The position numbers and the translations under genes are program-made. From an uncultured Chitinophaga sp. (GTDB lineage Bacteria; Bacteroidota; Bacteroidia; Chitinophagales; Chitinophagaceae), in the NCBI RefSeq assembly GCF_946479755.1, contig NZ_CAMLHC010000012.1:124001-188000 (forward strand): 64,000 nt of DNA, written 5' to 3'. The notes beneath the pieces were generated by a model. That model was not told where the DNA came from, did no database searches, and was given only the letters and a program-made list of their open reading frames with translations. This document shows, piece after piece, positions 8,845-17,618 of this stretch (its first letter is position 1; the number at the start of each line of letters is the position of its first letter).

Positions 8845-9696
8845 TTAAATCTCTATCGCCATTTCATATTGCGACAGATAGTGCCCAAGCCCTGACTTCT
8901 CCAGGAAAGCACTTATCTCCGGGTTTTTTTCATCGATGTTGATAATGCTCATCGGTCCATCCAGTAAGGTGGCTACCTGCTGCAGCAGCGTGCTGGCGAT
9001 GCCGCGGCGGCGGAAGCCAGGATGTACGCCGATGTTGCGGATACGCCGGCTGTCTTTGTGCACGGTGATATAACCTGCCGTCTGTCCGTCCAGCAGTGCC
9101 TCCCAGGTGGTGGTAACCGGGTGTTCCCTTTCTATGCTGTCCGCATTATTGCTCCAGGCGGGTTCCATGTCCATGAAAGTATTGAATAAGGTCCAGTCCG
9201 GCCGCGCTGTTTCCCGGATGGTGACATCGGGATTGGTGGCGGTAACGGCGACGGTACCTTTGTAGCAGTGGAGCGTACGCAGTTTGTGAAACCCGCTGTT
9301 CGTATAGGCTTTAATGGCAGGTAGATTGGAGGTGATCACTTCCAGCAGTATTTTCCGGATGCCGGCACGTTGATAGTGCGGAATAAATTGCTGATACATT
9401 TTTTGTATCAGGTGTTGTCCGCGATAGGCGGGCGTTACACCGGTGCCGCCATTATACAGCACAGTAGGATGTGTGTCATGGTTGGTGCCATGGAGGATAA
9501 ACGCTCCGAGCGCGTTGCCGTTAAAAGCGCCGATAGACCACTCGCGCCGGAGGTTTTCAGCTTTCATCTTCTGTTCAAGGATGGAAGGGGTGAGGTGCAT
9601 CGGTACGATATAGTCGCTGAATGCGTCGTTGAACGTATGGCTGAGGGTTTCGGTGGATTCTCCCCGGAGGTCTCTGAAATCGTGAAGAAAAATCAT
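8845..9696 (-). CDS. GNAT family N-acetyltransferase, double-domain
   Basis: About 283 residues, nearly twice a single GNAT domain. The first half contains the acetyl-CoA loop GVTPAYRGQHLIQKMY and the end NLPAIKAYTNSGF. The second half contains another, GVHPGFRRRGIASTLLQQV, with INIDEKNPEISAFLEKSG. Both copies keep the R/Q-x-x-G-x-G/A-like core, so it is a tandem GNAT. Substrate unknown. Start chosen at ATG 9696, giving MIFLHDFRDL; ATG at 9714 is possible but lies inside an inverted repeat. It follows a second GNAT gene on the same strand. Confidence 0.78.
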   Translation of the reverse strand: MIFLHDFRDLRGESTETLSHTFNDAFSDYIVPMHLTPSILEQKMKAENLRREWSIGAFNGNALGAFILHGTNHDTHPTVLYNGGTGVTPAYRGQHLIQKMYQQFIPHYQRAGIRKILLEVITSNLPAIKAYTNSGFHKLRTLHCYKGTVAVTATNPDVTIRETARPDWTLFNTFMDMEPAWSNNADSIEREHPVTTTWEALLDGQTAGYITVHKDSRRIRNIGVHPGFRRRGIASTLLQQVATLLDGPMSIINIDEKNPEISAFLEKSGLGHYLSQYEMAIEI

Positions 9697-9706
9697 GGTA
9701 AAAATG

Positions 9707-9740
9707 TATGTCATCAATATTAACGATGATTGATGACATA
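9707..9740. repeat. 12-bp inverted repeat between the GNAT genes
   Basis: Perfect arms at 9707-9718 and 9729-9740 with a 10-bp spacer. On the minus strand it lies after the SSAT-like gene and is followed by CATTTTTA, so it may be a terminator; it also sits directly upstream of the next GNAT start and could be an operator. Confidence 0.6.
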
Positions 9741-9768
9741 CCGGATGAGAATATTATAAGCGGGAAGT

Positions 9769-10239
9769 TTAGGATAACTCGACGCTGACGTTCACCCATT
9801 CTGCGTCGAACTTCGCCGCATACTTTTTGTAGAAGTTGATGGCTGGTTCGTTCCACTCCAGCACCTGCCAGAGAACGCCGCTGTATTGCCTTTCCTTCGC
9901 TTCTTCGATGATGCGGTCCAGCAGCAGTTTACCGATGCCTTTACCGCGCCATTGTTCTGTCACGATGAGGTCCTCCATGTACAAACGGCAACCTTTCCAG
10001 GTAGAGTAGCGGATGTAAAACAGGGCAAAGCCCACAATGAGCTCTTTACCGTCCGCGTCGGGAGCGGTGGCTACAAAAGCTTTCCATACCGGGCTGGCGC
10101 CAAAGCCGGCTTCTTCAAAATGGGCAAGGCTTACGGTCACTTCCTGCGGCGCGTTTTCATATTCGGCCAGCTCCCGGATCAGTTCCATCAGCCGGGGACA
10201 ATCTTCTTTTCGTGCAATCCTTAACGTTATATCTGCCAT
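9769..10239 (-). CDS. GNAT acetyltransferase, diamine (spermidine/spermine) acetyltransferase-like
   Basis: 156 residues, single GNAT domain. The pattern YSTWKGCRLYMEDLIVTEQWRGKGIGKLLL, read here as YSTWKG, LYMEDLIV and RGKGIGKLLL, is typical of the SSAT group, as is the tail VLEWNEPAINFYKKYAAKF. Such enzymes acetylate polyamines or thialysine-like amines in the cytoplasm. The acetyl-CoA P-loop RGKGIG is intact. Substrate within the SSAT-like group is inferred. Possibly co-transcribed with the tandem GNAT downstream, unless the intervening inverted repeat terminates. Confidence 0.85.
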   Translation of the reverse strand: MADITLRIARKEDCPRLMELIRELAEYENAPQEVTVSLAHFEEAGFGASPVWKAFVATAPDADGKELIVGFALFYIRYSTWKGCRLYMEDLIVTEQWRGKGIGKLLLDRIIEEAKERQYSGVLWQVLEWNEPAINFYKKYAAKFDAEWVNVSVELS

Positions 10240-10542
10240 GTTGTGTTTGTTTATGCAGGTAAACCGGCCGAATGAGGCTACTTCCGCGGATTCACCTGCT
10301 GCAAAATAATCAAAATTGCGGGTATCTGTTTGGCGTCCGCACCAAAGGCAGGGTGGCGGGCAGATAGGGCTGACGGTCTGCTGGCAGCAACTTGTTGATG
10401 CCGCCGGCAGAGAAGGCCGGCAAGCTGCTGCGTGACGGAAAGCGGTGCGCCGTCATTTTTTCCGGTGCGCGCAGGTAAATTGACAAACAATATTGTAATT
10501 TGTTGGGGAATCATTAGGATTTGATTAATTAACCTTTTGTCC
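10240..10542. other. Intergenic region with no supported gene
   Basis: About 300 bp between the divergent SSAT-like and DinB genes. Frames crossing it lack family patterns. It holds short complementary GC-rich segments (GCCGGC/GGCCGGC near 10400-10424) and a near-match inverted pair at 10255-10263 and 10291-10299. Promoters for both genes are expected here but no convincing TTG/TAnnTTTG pair is seen. Confidence 0.5.
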
Positions 10543-11034
10543 ATGAAAGAAATCCTGGTGCGGTTCGCATCTTATAACCACTGGGCTAACCAACAGCTGG
10601 TGGCGGTCATGTTGAAGCTGAATGCGGAGCAGGTCATGCAGGACCCTGGAGGCAGTTTCCCTTCCCTGTTTAAAACGGTGTGTCATATATGGCAACGGGA
10701 GAGTATCTGGTATCAGCGGTTGCAGTTGACGGAGCAGCCGGTGGACCCTACGGTGTCGTTTAGCGGTACTTTTACAGAAGCCTGCGAGGCATGGCTGCGG
10801 CAGTCGCTCCGGCTGCAGGACTGGGTGAAGCAGGCTACCGAAGCAAGATTGAACCATACCATCGCCTTTGCGCCCCGTAAAGGGGAACAGGTGAAGCTGC
10901 CGGTACAGGATGCTGTGATGGATGCCTGCAACCACAGTACTTTTTACCGCGGGCAGCTGGTGCGTATGTTGCACCAACTGGGGGTTAACCGGATTCCTGC
11001 TACGGACTACCATCGTTTTAAGCCTAAAAAGTAG
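10543..11034 (+). CDS. DinB/YfiT-like putative metal-dependent protein
   Basis: 163-residue four-helix DinB family protein, starting at an ATG that gives MKEILVRFASYNHWANQQL, the usual first helix. The family binds a metal with three histidines; here His48 (VCHIW) and His131 (CNHSTFYRGQ) are present, but the third position is Tyr135. The GQL that follows is typical. Some family members are thiol transferases (bacillithiol or similar), many are uncharacterised. The changed ligand suggests weaker or altered metal binding. No functional link to neighbours is seen. Confidence 0.8.
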   Translation: MKEILVRFASYNHWANQQLVAVMLKLNAEQVMQDPGGSFPSLFKTVCHIWQRESIWYQRLQLTEQPVDPTVSFSGTFTEACEAWLRQSLRLQDWVKQATEARLNHTIAFAPRKGEQVKLPVQDAVMDACNHSTFYRGQLVRMLHQLGVNRIPATDYHRFKPKK

Positions 11035-11082
11035 GCGATTTATATTATTTTTACCTCATATACGCAGGAAAAATTCCCTTTT

Positions 11083-11778
11083 ATGAATGCAGCTTCTTTT
11101 TATGGGCAAGCCCCGAAACACCTGGTGGCAGTAGATTGTATCATCTTTGGTTTCGATGAAGGCAAGCTGAAGTTGTTGGTGATGAAGCGAAAGCTGGCCC
11201 CTATGGCCGGCGAATGGTCGCTGGTAGGCGGCTTTGTGCAGGAGGAAGAGAGCACCGACGACGCTGCAGCGAGGGTCCTCAAACTGACCACCGGCCTGGA
11301 AAATATCTATATGGACCAGCTGCATTGTTACGGAGAGGTAAACCGTGATACCGGCGCCCGGGTAATATCCGTAGCCTATTACGCACTGATCCGCATCAAA
11401 GACCATGACCGGCCGCTGGCACAGGAACATGGCGCCCACTGGCTGGAGCTGCACGAAATCCCCGCGCTCATATTCGACCACAACAGGATGATCAACGACG
11501 CGTTGGTACAACTGCGTAACAATGCGCATTTTCATCCTATCGGGTTTGAACTGCTGCCGGAGAAATTTACCTTGTCACAGCTCAGAAGCCTCTACGAAGA
11601 AATATACCAAAAGACACTTGATAAGCGTAACTTCAGAAAGAAAATACTATCATTGGACGTAATGGAGAAGCTGGAGGAAAAGGATAAGACCTCTTCCAAA
11701 AAAGGCGCGCACCTGTATCGTTTTGATCCCGCGCGGTATGAAGCACTGATGCGTAAAGGACTGGTGTTCGAGATATAG
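11083..11778 (+). CDS. Nudix-fold transcriptional regulator (NrtR/AraR-like)
   Basis: 231 residues: an N-terminal Nudix domain (about 10-140) and a C-terminal winged-helix region (about 155-231, with FTLSQLRSLYEEIYQKTLDKRNFRKKIL). This layout is that of NrtR/AraR-type Nudix-related regulators. The Nudix box at 50-72 keeps Gly50, Glu56, Arg64 and Gly71, but the three catalytic glutamates of REUxEE are Val65, Leu68 and Thr69. It is therefore almost surely not a hydrolase but a ligand-sensing repressor or activator. In Bacteroides a relative (AraR) senses a sugar. No target genes are adjacent in the same transcription unit, so its regulon is unknown; the sensor kinase array begins 84 bp downstream. 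Confidence 0.85.
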   Translation: MNAASFYGQAPKHLVAVDCIIFGFDEGKLKLLVMKRKLAPMAGEWSLVGGFVQEEESTDDAAARVLKLTTGLENIYMDQLHCYGEVNRDTGARVISVAYYALIRIKDHDRPLAQEHGAHWLELHEIPALIFDHNRMINDALVQLRNNAHFHPIGFELLPEKFTLSQLRSLYEEIYQKTLDKRNFRKKILSLDVMEKLEEKDKTSSKKGAHLYRFDPARYEALMRKGLVFEI

Positions 11779-11862
11779 CCGGTGCCGGGTGAAAATGAAC
11801 AAAATGAACAGCCGTCAACGGTGCAGGGTTCGCTGTATTATTTTTACTTTTCCGGTTGAATT

Positions 11863-13791
11863 ATGATAATCCTCAGACGATATATGCTGTTGCATATGTG
11901 CTGGTTGTTGTTTGTTTTCCCGACATTGCTGCATGGGCAGCATAAAGAGATCGGCAGGATTAAATCACAACTGCCGCACATTGGCGACAGCGTGACTTAC
12001 GTAGATGCCCTGAACAGACTGGCGGCGGTGTATCAGGCCTGTCAGCTGGACAGTTGCGGACGTTACGCGTCCATGGCGAGAGATATGGCCGTCCGTATCG
12101 GTTACCCCTCCGGTAAAGCGCGGGCCCTGCGCAACCTGGGAAATTATTATGCCCTCCGTCCCCATCGTTACCTCTCTTATCTTTTTTATAACGATGCCCT
12201 CGAAGAAAGCCGTAAAGCCGGTGATTCTGTCAATGTATCACAGGTGATGATGAACATCGGCATCTATCACTATTTTACGGGTAAACTTGCTTCGGCCAAT
12301 GATTATGTGGCACAGTCGCTGAAGCTCACGCGGGAACTGAAAGAAGACTCGCTGCACGCCCTGGGGCTGGGCAACTATTACGCCATCAATTATACCGACA
12401 GCAGCACCAAAGCGGCAGCAGCTACCGCTTTGTCTGAAGCTACCACGCTGGCAGAGCGCTACCGCGATACCCGGGAGCTGCTGTATATCCGGCTGCTGCT
12501 GGCCAACGAAGACTACCTGGCCGAACGTTTTGAAGCCGCCAAAAACAGGGTGCGGCAGGTGCTCGACACCGCCATCAGGGAAGGGTTTGAGTATTATGCT
12601 ATGCGTGCCTCGATGGAGCTGTCGGAATACAAAAGCCGGCTCGGGGAACCGGACTCGCTGATACATCTCCAGGATGCGGTATCACATGCTGTCGCCGGTG
12701 GATACATCGGTCTGCTGCTGCCGCAGGTAACACAGCTGTACCATTATTTCCAGCAGAAAAAAGACACGCTGCAGGCCGCCCGCTACAGCCGCATTGCGCT
12801 GAATATCATGCAACAGCAGCAAGATGATATGCAACAGGGAGAAATGGACTATATCGCCTATTCCCTGCAGGACCAGACACTGGATTCCCTGAAAATGCAG
12901 TCAGACCTGCAGCAGACGGCGCTGCAGAAAACGAGGCTGGCGCAGCGCTACTCGCAATACCTGTTCATTTTCGTGGTAGCTATTATCCTGCTGCTGATCG
13001 TGCTTACCTGGTTCCTGGTGCGCTCCTACCGTTCTTCCCGCCTGCGCTCCCAGCGCCTTGCCCGCGTGAAGACGGAGATCGCCGCTGCCAATGAAGTACT
13101 GAAGAAAAACGACGATTTCAAGAACAAACTGATCTCGCTGATTGCACATGATTTCAGGACGCCGTTGTATAACATAATCGATATTACCGGTTTTGTGAAT
13201 GAAGATATTCTAACCCCTGAAGATGCAACCAGTATGGTGATGGAAGTGGAACAAACCGCTACCGCCACCCTGACTGTTTTTGAAGAAATACTCAGCTGGA
13301 TGCGGACGCAGCTGTCGGGCTTTGTATACCGGCCGCATTCCTTTGTACTGGAAGATATGCTGGAGATGTCCGCCCGTAATGTGCAGCACCTGCTGCGCGA
13401 AAAAAATATCCGGCTGGAGCAGCAGGTGCCGGAAGGATTAACGGTGCAGGGCGACTTTGAAATGCTGCAGTTCATCCATCGTAATTTCCTGCATAACGCC
13501 ATCAAGTTCTCACCGGAAAATGGGGTGATAACGATAACGGCTATACGTAAAGATGGACACGTTGAAGTTTTTTTCCGTGACCAGGGGCCGGGCATTGACC
13601 CGGAGGTGCTGCCGGGGCTGTTTACCTACAACAGTGAAAGTTATGCCCGGAAGCGGTCCGGTAAGGGTGCAGGCCTGGCATTGATCATCTGCCGTGATTT
13701 TATTGATAAAATGGACGGGGACGCGGGCGCGCAGAATAACGAAGAAGGCGGAAGCACCTTTTTCTACCGGGTGCCGGAAATAGATGTTTAA
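11863..13791 (+). CDS. TPR-containing sensor histidine kinase, intact
   Basis: 642 residues. Signal peptide (about 1-25, ending LLHGQ), a periplasmic helical-repeat TPR-like region (about 30-350), one membrane segment (about 366-386), a coiled linker, then the kinase core. The H-box has the phosphoacceptor His429 in LIAHDFRTPL. The ATPase domain has Asn545 in the N-box (FLHNAIKFSP), Asp573 in DQGPGID, and the G2 loop GKGAGLAL. It is thus a complete membrane sensor kinase. No response regulator is encoded nearby. It is the first of three tandem paralogues, 15 bp before the second, so it probably shares their transcript. The signal sensed is unknown. Confidence 0.88.
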   Translation: MIILRRYMLLHMCWLLFVFPTLLHGQHKEIGRIKSQLPHIGDSVTYVDALNRLAAVYQACQLDSCGRYASMARDMAVRIGYPSGKARALRNLGNYYALRPHRYLSYLFYNDALEESRKAGDSVNVSQVMMNIGIYHYFTGKLASANDYVAQSLKLTRELKEDSLHALGLGNYYAINYTDSSTKAAAATALSEATTLAERYRDTRELLYIRLLLANEDYLAERFEAAKNRVRQVLDTAIREGFEYYAMRASMELSEYKSRLGEPDSLIHLQDAVSHAVAGGYIGLLLPQVTQLYHYFQQKKDTLQAARYSRIALNIMQQQQDDMQQGEMDYIAYSLQDQTLDSLKMQSDLQQTALQKTRLAQRYSQYLFIFVVAIILLLIVLTWFLVRSYRSSRLRSQRLARVKTEIAAANEVLKKNDDFKNKLISLIAHDFRTPLYNIIDITGFVNEDILTPEDATSMVMEVEQTATATLTVFEEILSWMRTQLSGFVYRPHSFVLEDMLEMSARNVQHLLREKNIRLEQQVPEGLTVQGDFEMLQFIHRNFLHNAIKFSPENGVITITAIRKDGHVEVFFRDQGPGIDPEVLPGLFTYNSESYARKRSGKGAGLALIICRDFIDKMDGDAGAQNNEEGGSTFFYRVPEIDV

Positions 13792-13806
13792 AAGGATACT
13801 GTCAGG

Positions 13807-15711
13807 ATGATAAAAGCGTTGAAGCGTAAAGGTTATATAGCAGCATTCGTGATACTGGGCTGTTTATTATTGCCGGTGCAGGAGAGCAGCGGCCAGGCAG
13901 CCATATTGCCCCGTTTGCAGCGTGACCTGGCGCAGCAGCAGGACAGCGCCGGTTATGTATCTGTATTGGGCAAGATCGGCGCGTTGTACGCCAGCATCCA
14001 CCTCGACAGCTCCTTTTATTACGCCCGCCAGGTACTGGAGATCGCCAGCCGCCGTCAGGACCTCAAAGGCATGGCAGACGCCAATAACATGCTGGGATGG
14101 TATTATACCGCTAAAACAGATTACAATGTAGGTATCCAGTATGCGTATAAGGCTTTGCTGCTCAATGCGCAGCTGGGCGATTCCGCGCAGATGGTCCGCT
14201 CGCTGAACATTATTTATGGCTGTTACAAAAACTCAGGCCACCCGGTAGAAGCCAATAATTATTTCTACCGTGCTTTTCATATGGCCAACCGCCTCCCGCC
14301 GGATAAAGACTCCATGGCGGCCACCATGCTGGTCAACTATGCCTGGCGCTTTTTCGGCGACAGCACTAAAACAGACTCTGTACGCCTGGTGCTGAGGAGG
14401 GCCGGCGCTATCCTCAAAAAATATCCCGACAGCCGGGCTGCTTTTTACGTCGCAGCATTTGAGGCCGATCTTATGGTGCAGGCAGGCAAAGGGAAAGCGG
14501 CAGAGGAACGGATTTACACCCTCGCTAACCTGGCCCGGCAAAAAGGGATGCCTTATGTAGCCATGGACATGTACGGCCGGCTATACGATTTTCAACGCCT
14601 GGGTTACTTTGCCGATTCTACCCGCTACCAGGAGCAGGCGTACGAAGTGGCGCGGCAGTCGGCCAGCATGGAACTGAACCTGTACTGGCTGGGACGGTTG
14701 TACGATTATTACCGTCACCATCAGCAACCGGAACGGGTGGTGTATTATGGCAACGAAATTATGCGGCTGGCCGCGAAGGACCGCTATCACAACAGTCAGC
14801 CCCAGGCCGCCTACATCGATTTTTTCCTGAAGGAAAAAAAGCTGGAAGCGCTGTCGCTCTCTACCCGGATGCAACAGCAGGAACTGGAAAAAGAGCTGGC
14901 AGAGAAAAAGAACCGCTCCCTCCTTGTGGGGGGACTATTGATCGTCATATTCCTGTTGCTGGCGTTACTGACCAGCCGGTACCTGCATTACCGCCGCTGG
15001 AAACAGCAGGAGAACGCGCTGGCGTTCAGTTATGTACAGCTGGCCAGAAACAACGCGGCGCTGACGGAGAACGATGTTTTTAAGAACAGGCTGATCAGTA
15101 TGCTGGCCACAGATTTCAGAACACCGCTGCATCATATCATCGCTGTGGCCGATCAGCTGAAGACCGGCACGCTCACGCAACCGGAGGTGGTAAGCCTGTT
15201 GAAGCAGATTGGTAACGCCTCCCGGAAAACACTGGATGCGTTCAACAATATCCTGAAGTGGCTGAAGCTGCAGCTGTCAGGCTTTATTTACAAGCCAGTC
15301 ACTACAGCGCTGCTGCCGGTGATTGCAGAGGCGCTGGAGCCGATGCAGGCGGAGATCCGGGACAAGCAGCTGACCATCGTGAACCGGGTAGGACCGCGGC
15401 TTACGGTGGTTGCAGATCCGGAGATACTGCAGCTGGTGAATGTGCAGTTGTTGCAGGTGGCTGTCAGCACCGCGCGACCGGGTACCCTGCTCCTGATCTC
15501 GTCATACGGGGAGAAGGGAAAAGTAACCGTGCGGTTGATGGCCGATGGCGGCGCCGCCACCCGTAAGTTGCTCGAAGAACTAAAAGACAAAGAACACAAT
15601 ATTTTTGCGTTAGGTATTATTATCAGCCGGGACTTTATGCAAAAGATGAAGGGAGGGCTCACCGTGGAAGAAGAGGCAGGTGGGTTCCTCATGATGGAGT
15701 ACACAATTTAA
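13807..15711 (+). CDS. Degenerate sensor kinase paralogue 1 (pseudokinase)
   Basis: 634 residues with the same plan as the preceding kinase: signal peptide, TPR-like periplasmic region, membrane segment at about 373-393, then a kinase-like module. In the H-box the phosphoacceptor His is Thr435 (LATDFRTPL). The ATP site is also lost: the N-box equivalent reads VNVQLLQVAVSTA without the Asn, the G1 aspartate motif is missing, and the G2 glycine loop is replaced by NIFALGIIISRDFM. The reading frame is long and clean, so it is maintained as a protein, not a decayed gene. Likely role is signal reception or control of a partner kinase by heterodimerisation; this is inference. Confidence 0.85.
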   Translation: MIKALKRKGYIAAFVILGCLLLPVQESSGQAAILPRLQRDLAQQQDSAGYVSVLGKIGALYASIHLDSSFYYARQVLEIASRRQDLKGMADANNMLGWYYTAKTDYNVGIQYAYKALLLNAQLGDSAQMVRSLNIIYGCYKNSGHPVEANNYFYRAFHMANRLPPDKDSMAATMLVNYAWRFFGDSTKTDSVRLVLRRAGAILKKYPDSRAAFYVAAFEADLMVQAGKGKAAEERIYTLANLARQKGMPYVAMDMYGRLYDFQRLGYFADSTRYQEQAYEVARQSASMELNLYWLGRLYDYYRHHQQPERVVYYGNEIMRLAAKDRYHNSQPQAAYIDFFLKEKKLEALSLSTRMQQQELEKELAEKKNRSLLVGGLLIVIFLLLALLTSRYLHYRRWKQQENALAFSYVQLARNNAALTENDVFKNRLISMLATDFRTPLHHIIAVADQLKTGTLTQPEVVSLLKQIGNASRKTLDAFNNILKWLKLQLSGFIYKPVTTALLPVIAEALEPMQAEIRDKQLTIVNRVGPRLTVVADPEILQLVNVQLLQVAVSTARPGTLLLISSYGEKGKVTVRLMADGGAATRKLLEELKDKEHNIFALGIIISRDFMQKMKGGLTVEEEAGGFLMMEYTI

Positions 15712-15736
15712 TACTGCAGTGTACCATTAAACGTAT

Positions 15737-17614
15737 ATGCGTAACTGTTACATCATCGCTTTACTGTCCCTGTTGAGCTGGCAGCTCATGGCGCAGACGC
15801 CGCAGCTGCCGGAACTGCAGCGGGAGCTGTCGCGCCAGCATGACAGCGCCGGCTATCTCGCGGTACTGGGCCGCATCAGCGCGTTGTATGCCGTGATAAA
15901 CGTAGACAGCAGCTTTCAATACGCCATAAAAGTACGGGACATGGCCGCAAGGCTGCACGATGCGAGGGGACAGGCAGACGCTAACGACCTGATGAGCTGG
16001 TATTACGCCCTGAAAACAGATTTTGGCGTGGCTGGCATCTATGCCTACCGGGCCCTCAAAATACACGAACAGCTGGGGGATTCTGCCCGGGTAGCCAAAA
16101 CGCTCAGTAATATTTACCTGTACTACCGCAACACCGGCCGGAAGGAAGACGCCAACAACTACTTCTACCAGGCGTTTAAGATGGCCGGCCGGTTGCCTCC
16201 GGACAATGATTCCGTATATGGGATCCTGTTAATCAACTACGTCATGCGTTTTTATAAAGACAGTACGCATGCGGACTCAGTGCATTGGGCATTAAAACGG
16301 GCACGGCAGGTAGTGGATAAATACCCGCGCTCCAAAATCGGTTTTTATATAGATGCTTATTCGCTGAACGACCTGGTACAACAGGGGCAGGGCAGGCAGG
16401 CCGAAGAAGCCATCTACCGGCTGGCAGATAACGCGTTGCGTGCAGGGATGCCTTATGTGGCCATGGACATGTATGGCCGGCTGGACGATTTTCCCCGCAT
16501 GGGTTACCATCCTGATACCGCCAGGTACCAGGAAAAGGCGTACCTGTTAGGAGTGCAAACCGGTAGCATTGAGTTGAACCTCTATTGGCTGGCACGACTA
16601 TACGATTATTACAAACAGAAAAAGGATAACGCCCGCATGGTGCAGTATGGCCGCGAGATCATGCAACTGGCTGCGGAGAAACGTTACCAGCCTAACGCCC
16701 ATTCCTTTGACTATATCGAGATTTTCCTGAAAGAGAAAGCCGTATCCGACCTGGCGCAGCAGAATAAGCATCAGCAACAGGTGCTGGCAGCTGAACTGGC
16801 GGCGTCGGACAATAACCGGTTGCTGGCGGTAGGCGTGCTGATCGTGCTGGTGCTGTTCCTGGTGGTGGCTTTTGAACGGTATTGGCATTACCAGCGGTTA
16901 AAGCAGCAGGATGAAGCGCTGTTGCGTAGCTACCGGGATATGGCTGCACTCCATGCGGCGCTCACAGAAACAGACGCTTTTAAAAACAAGCTGATAAGTA
17001 TACTGGCCCGTGATTTCAGGGGGCCATTGGTACATCTGACCGAGGTAGCGGCGCGGTTTAAATCAGGCAAGCTGTCGAAAGCGGAAATGGCCATCTGGTT
17101 GAAGCATATCAGCGCCACCTCCGGAAAAGTGCTGGAGGTTTTCGACAATGTCCTCAAATGGCTGCGGCTGCAATTGTCCGGTTACCGTTATGAGCCGGTG
17201 CGCTGCCGGCTGCTGCCGCTGATGCAGAGTGCCCTGGGGCCGCTGGAAGCGGAGCTGGAAAAGAAGCGGCTGTTGGTGAAGAACTATATTCCGGAAAATG
17301 TATCGGCACTGGCAGACGAGGAGATGCTGAAGCTGGTGAACATACAGCTGTTGCAGATAGCCGTGGCCGTAGCCGTGACGGGCAGTATGCTGGAAATCAC
17401 CGTTGACCAGACGATGGGCCAAACGGAAATGCACATCAAAGTAAAGACAGGGGAGGATACCCGTTTTGTGCTGGCCGGACTGGAAAACTGGCAGGATAAC
17501 GGGCTGGCGTTAGGGCTGGTGATCAGCCGGGACCTGATGAAGATGATGCAGGGCTATATTATAGCAGAAGGCCAGGAACTTTCGTACCTGGCCTTCGGGT
17601 ATATTTTACCGTGA
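15737..17614 (+). CDS. Degenerate sensor kinase paralogue 2 (pseudokinase)
   Basis: 625 residues, closely similar to the previous protein through the TPR region (both have ADAN, YAY+AL, EANNYFY-like and MDMYGRL words) and clearly a tandem duplicate. Signal peptide 1-20 (ends LMAQ), membrane segment about 361-381. The H-box His is Arg425 (LARDFRGPL), and the N-box, G1 and G2 motifs are missing, as in its neighbour. It ends 4 bp before the convergent fabH stop. Since both degenerate copies lack kinase residues but differ at the His position, the core was probably already free to drift before or soon after duplication. Confidence 0.85.
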   Translation: MRNCYIIALLSLLSWQLMAQTPQLPELQRELSRQHDSAGYLAVLGRISALYAVINVDSSFQYAIKVRDMAARLHDARGQADANDLMSWYYALKTDFGVAGIYAYRALKIHEQLGDSARVAKTLSNIYLYYRNTGRKEDANNYFYQAFKMAGRLPPDNDSVYGILLINYVMRFYKDSTHADSVHWALKRARQVVDKYPRSKIGFYIDAYSLNDLVQQGQGRQAEEAIYRLADNALRAGMPYVAMDMYGRLDDFPRMGYHPDTARYQEKAYLLGVQTGSIELNLYWLARLYDYYKQKKDNARMVQYGREIMQLAAEKRYQPNAHSFDYIEIFLKEKAVSDLAQQNKHQQQVLAAELAASDNNRLLAVGVLIVLVLFLVVAFERYWHYQRLKQQDEALLRSYRDMAALHAALTETDAFKNKLISILARDFRGPLVHLTEVAARFKSGKLSKAEMAIWLKHISATSGKVLEVFDNVLKWLRLQLSGYRYEPVRCRLLPLMQSALGPLEAELEKKRLLVKNYIPENVSALADEEMLKLVNIQLLQIAVAVAVTGSMLEITVDQTMGQTEMHIKVKTGEDTRFVLAGLENWQDNGLALGLVISRDLMKMMQGYIIAEGQELSYLAFGYILP

Positions 17615-17618
17615 AAAA

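Noticed and set aside
10240..10542. Riboswitch or small RNA in this gap
   Set aside because: Only short GC-rich complementary segments, no nested helices as in the susC leader.
11083..11778. Calling the Nudix-fold protein a hydrolase
   Set aside because: The catalytic glutamates are missing and a winged helix is present.
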